NCBI GenBank assembly: GCA_046760105.1
Contig: JBHIDJ010000133.1
Coordinates: 1 to 7,910, forward strand
DNA from: JBHIDJ01 sp046760105
Lineage (GTDB): Bacteria > Pseudomonadota > Gammaproteobacteria > Acidiferrobacterales > SPGG2
Direction: 5' to 3'
Length of the DNA: 7,910 nucleotides
A model generated the notes under the pieces. It did no database searches. It saw nothing but the letters and a program-made list of their open reading frames with translations, and was not told the origin of the DNA. The translations under genes and the position numbers were made by a program. Positions 5,651 to 7,910 of this stretch are shown in pieces (within the stretch, counting starts at the first letter, position 1; each line of letters begins with the position of its first letter).

Positions 5651-5668
5651 CACATGCTCGAATAAGGT

Positions 5669-6895
5669 TTAGGGCGCGAGGACGCTACTTATGGATTGGT
5701 AAGAAGGTAACGCCAGTTCTTCATAAAACGGTGGCTTCCCTCGCCATGGATCCTCCGACGCGCCTAGTTTCATTCCTAGATCAAATAGACGTTTTATCTC
5801 GCTCGTATCAAACAAACCGCTCGATTCGCTAACGTAAGTACTCGGAATCTGCACGTAACTGAAATCGATGTCGTGCAAGCGCGCCACGGTGTAGATGCGG
5901 TTTAGGTCGCCCACCCTGTGGGCCTTCACAAGCGTAGCAAGCGTGCGCTTCAGTATCCCCCGCAAGTTTCTTGGTACCTGCTGCGGTATCGGATCGGACT
6001 GCCCGTTTTGGATGACATAGACGCGGTCGCCGCCGGTCGGCCTACCGACTGCTTGGTCGACCCTTAGCAGGTCTACTGTCGCGCCAAGGAAAAACAACTG
6101 GTTGACGGCTCCGCCATCCATATGCATTTCGTCATAGCGTTTCCCGTCCACCTCAACCTCGAACATGACCGGGGGCATCATCACCGGGATCGACGCGGAT
6201 GCGAGTATCACTTTACGAAAGATCTCGACAGCATCGGGATGCCCACTGCGCGCAATAGCTCCCATGTTCCAGATCATGAGACGCTGGGCATCCATGTGGG
6301 CAGTGCCGACATACAACCGCCTGCCACGCGCGTGCTCAGCAGCGATCGCTTCGATCAGGTCGTCATCGAAGTACTGGGCAATCAGCGCCGCTAGTGGGCG
6401 GCTATCCCCGACAGCATCGCGGCGCAGACGGGTTCGGACTATGCTCTTCTTGCTGGTACTTGTGAAAATAGTCTTGAGCACTTCGTCATAGTCCGAGCCT
6501 ACAAAGGCAAAGGAAGCAATCAAAGCACCAGTACTGATCCCCGTGACAACCTTGAAAGCTGGCCGTGTGCCGGCTCGCGTCCAGCCGTAGAGGAAGCCGG
6601 CACCAAACGCGCCCTGGGGGCCGCCGCCCGCCAAGACTAAGGCGGAATACGGCCTCAAACCGTCCGGGTTCGGCGGATCGGGTGGTTCGTCGCGAATCGA
6701 TTGCACGAAGTCCTTGTAGAAACTCGGGCTGCGCTTACCGATGAAGGAACGGACGCCTGGCAGGTTGGGTATCTCGGCCTTCGGGATCTGCTCGATGGGT
6801 ACAGGGTTTCGTGGGATCGTACCGCATCCGATGAGTCCGAGAATTGGCCAAGAGAGCGCCACTAGTAAGAATGCGGAGCTCGCCCCCTTGAGCAT
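5669..6895 (-). CDS. Patatin-like phospholipase lipoprotein
   Basis: From ATG 6895 this is a 408-residue protein. Residues 1-24 form a lipoprotein signal peptide: a short basic start, a hydrophobic core and the lipobox LIGC with C24 as the lipidated cysteine, so it is probably anchored in a membrane facing the periplasm. The patatin hydrolase domain follows: the oxyanion-hole glycines GGGPQG (90-95), the nucleophile S121 in GISTG, and D260 in DGG as the second member of the Ser-Asp dyad. It should hydrolyse acyl esters of phospholipids or similar lipids. The open frame extends to 7030 but the extra 45 codons run into a dispersed repeat. GTG 6931, with a G-run upstream, is an alternative start that lengthens only the signal peptide's N-region. 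It is the only gene here with no TA character. Confidence 0.92.
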   Translation of the reverse strand: MLKGASSAFLLVALSWPILGLIGCGTIPRNPVPIEQIPKAEIPNLPGVRSFIGKRSPSFYKDFVQSIRDEPPDPPNPDGLRPYSALVLAGGGPQGAFGAGFLYGWTRAGTRPAFKVVTGISTGALIASFAFVGSDYDEVLKTIFTSTSKKSIVRTRLRRDAVGDSRPLAALIAQYFDDDLIEAIAAEHARGRRLYVGTAHMDAQRLMIWNMGAIARSGHPDAVEIFRKVILASASIPVMMPPVMFEVEVDGKRYDEMHMDGGAVNQLFFLGATVDLLRVDQAVGRPTGGDRVYVIQNGQSDPIPQQVPRNLRGILKRTLATLVKAHRVGDLNRIYTVARLHDIDFSYVQIPSTYVSESSGLFDTSEIKRLFDLGMKLGASEDPWRGKPPFYEELALPSYQSISSVLAP

Positions 6896-6998
6896 CGACA
6901 CAATCCGTTGACTTGCCTGAGTGGGTCTCACGCTAGGTCCCCCCCACTTATCATTAAGTCCAGTTCCAAACGTAGCAGAAATCTCGAGTGGTGGGATG

Positions 6999-7038
6999 GC
7001 CTTACTGCAGTAGCAAGTAGCAAGGTACAAGCAGCAAG
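6999..7038. repeat. 40-bp dispersed repeat (AGTAGCAAG type), copy B
   Basis: This is the second copy of 1188-1227, differing at two of 40 positions. It lies 104 bp upstream of the patatin start, on the same side of the gene as copy A relative to the nucleotidyltransferase. In minus-strand reading it encodes the same YLATCYCS-like peptide, which falsely extends the patatin frame. Its role is unknown. Confidence 0.85.
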
Positions 7039-7082
7039 GGTTCGATTCGTGGAGCGTGAAGCGAAAGACGTCCAGTCCCGCG

Positions 7083-7478
7083 TCAAGAGCCTTGGAGGAA
7101 TTCCTTTAATGTCAGGATCTGTATGCCCCGAAATGCTTCTAACTGCAACATAGCCTGATCCCCGGTTACAATGGCATCCGCCTTACCTGCAACAGCGCAC
7201 TCCAGAATTCGATTGTCCGGTTCATCGCGCAGCATCCGAAATCTGCGCCTCGGTGAAACGAGCTCGGCTAACTCGGAAAGATGGATCGCCACGCGCGCCA
7301 GCTCTTCCCGGTTGCGGTCGAATTTGCGCGCCAGCACGCCAAGCACCTCGTGGATGATCGCGCGGGAAATCACCAGCTGGATCTCGCCCTCGACCGCCTT
7401 CAGTACCGCCGCCTCTGCCCGACCGCCTGGCATGACAAATGCCGAAACAAAGATATTGGTATCGAAGACGACCCTCAC
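7083..7478 (-). CDS. PIN-domain toxin, module 3
   Basis: This 131-residue protein is a PIN-domain ribonuclease-type toxin with D6 in VVFDTNIFVSA, E44 in IIHEVL, D88 in DEPDNRILECA and D107 in VTGDQAML, so the usual acidic quartet is present. The DEPDNRILE and TGD segments point to the same PIN subgroup as the broken toxin of module 2, with which it also shares the MRVV-DT opening. The start is GTG at 7478, overlapping the antitoxin stop as GTGA (7475-7478). The frame is intact. The RNA substrate cannot be inferred. Confidence 0.92.
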   Translation of the reverse strand: MRVVFDTNIFVSAFVMPGGRAEAAVLKAVEGEIQLVISRAIIHEVLGVLARKFDRNREELARVAIHLSELAELVSPRRRFRMLRDEPDNRILECAVAGKADAIVTGDQAMLQLEAFRGIQILTLKEFLQGS

Positions 7479-7711
7479 CTGGTGAGATATCGCTCAAGGT
7501 CCTTCTCGGTAAGCAGCCCTTTTTCCTTGGCCTTGCGGCTCCAATAGTCCTGGATGGCGCGAAGCTCGCCCTTCAAGCGGGCAGCACGTGTCGCCCGGAG
7601 CGCGTCCTGGACCACGGCGCTTAGGGACTTGCCCTCGGCGCGTGCGATCTCTTCCGCCTCTCTGGCAAGCTCGGGTGGAAGAGAAATCGTTTTCTTTACA
7701 GCGTCGCCCAT
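7475..7711 (-). CDS. Ribbon-helix-helix antitoxin, module 3
   Basis: This 78-residue protein opens with the strand KKTISLPPEL and two helices (about 14-25 and 29-43), typical of a ribbon-helix-helix DNA-binding domain. The basic and acidic C-terminal half (about 44-78) probably binds the PIN toxin. ATG 7711 is chosen because GAGGAG lies five bases upstream. The frame remains open to 7744, but that part lies in the operator. It overlaps the toxin gene by 4 nt and should repress the operon together with the toxin. Confidence 0.88.
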   Translation of the reverse strand: MGDAVKKTISLPPELAREAEEIARAEGKSLSAVVQDALRATRAARLKGELRAIQDYWSRKAKEKGLLTEKDLERYLTR

Positions 7712-7728
7712 GGGTGCTCCTCTCTGTC

Positions 7729-7768
7729 GGTATGAAGAAATCATACCAAAGTGTTGACGGGGGTCAAC
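7729..7768 (-). promoter_or_regulatory. Promoter and operators of PIN module 3
   Basis: On the minus strand TTGACC (7762-7767) and TATGAT (7740-7745) are separated by 16 bp, five of six matches each to the consensus boxes. A palindrome with 7-bp arms GGTATGA and TCATACC (7729-7747, five central bases) covers the -10 box. A second, GTTGAC/GTCAAC (7753-7758 with 7763-7768, four central bases), covers the -35 box. The arrangement fits autorepression by the antitoxin. Confidence 0.72.
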
Positions 7769-7810
7769 TGTAGCCTCGGGGCGGGCGAACCGTGACGCGT
7801 TAGTCGTTAG

Positions 7811-7910
7811 TCGGGGTTTTTCGCCCCTTTACTCAAGCCGAGCGAGCAGGAAAGACGAAGTACAAGCACGAAGTGGTGGGGCAGGGACCCCCGCGTTCGC
7901 CCCAGGGACA
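7811..7910. repeat. Structured intergenic repeat, copy 3 (cut by the window edge)
   Basis: Its head CTTTACTCAAGCCGAGCGA (7827-7845) matches copy 1 (3296-3314) at 18 of 19 positions, and GCACGAAGTGG (7866-7876) matches copy 2. The last bases, 7895-7909, match the left arm of hairpin H1, so the window ends inside the H1 loop. The copy sits upstream of module 3, again between operons. A GGGG/CCCC stem with a T-rich loop (7813-7827) precedes the head. Confidence 0.7.

Noticed and set aside
5254..5653. Open frames over 5254-5653, including one with an FFARPKK-like peptide on the minus strand
   Set aside because: This is translation of structured repeat copy 2 and part of the hipBA promoter. Such peptides are common false predictions from this kind of repeat.

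Overview
The window is a moderately GC-rich stretch of proteobacterial chromosome. A gammaproteobacterium seems most likely, judging from the style of the intergenic repeats (including one hairpin with CTTTG/CAAAG-type arms) and from the PIN/ribbon-helix-helix pairs; that is an impression, not a proof. Every gene I can support lies on the minus strand, so transcription runs from high to low coordinates. The layout is that of a toxin-antitoxin (TA) island: five TA-type modules, each with an adjacent promoter or operator-like palindrome, plus one unrelated gene for a patatin-like lipoprotein.

In the direction of transcription the order is as follows. (1) A ribbon-helix-helix antitoxin and PIN toxin (7711 to 7083) with a 4-nt overlap. 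(2) A patatin-like phospholipase lipoprotein (6895 to 5669). (3) hipB-hipA (5240 to 3685), overlapping by 1 nt and preceded by three copies of a TACCGTACGGTA-type operator spaced exactly 50 bp apart. (4) A second antitoxin (3169 to 2942) followed by a PIN toxin gene broken by an in-frame amber codon (2936 to 2511). (5) A third antitoxin/PIN toxin pair (2228 to 1552) with a 4-nt overlap. (6) A winged-helix nucleotidyltransferase (MNT-type antitoxin, 1108 to 485) overlapping a HEPN-type toxin (537 to 103).

The spaces between operons are filled with repeats. A structured repeat of about 300-360 bp occurs at 3291-3648 and 5361-5650, and a third copy enters the window at its right edge (7811-7910). 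The two complete copies share three hairpins in the same order, with the same loop sizes and with compensatory base-pair changes. A second repeat of 83 bp occurs at 1-83 and 1352-1434, each time just downstream of a toxin gene. A third repeat of 40 bp (1188-1227 and 6999-7038) lies upstream of the nucleotidyltransferase and patatin genes and artificially lengthens both reading frames.

The modules look independent: each TA pair has its own DNA-binding antitoxin and its own palindromes over or near the promoter, which fits separate negative autoregulation. The amber codon suggests one module is decaying while its neighbours stay intact. I saw no tRNA, rRNA, CRISPR array, integrase or transposase gene.
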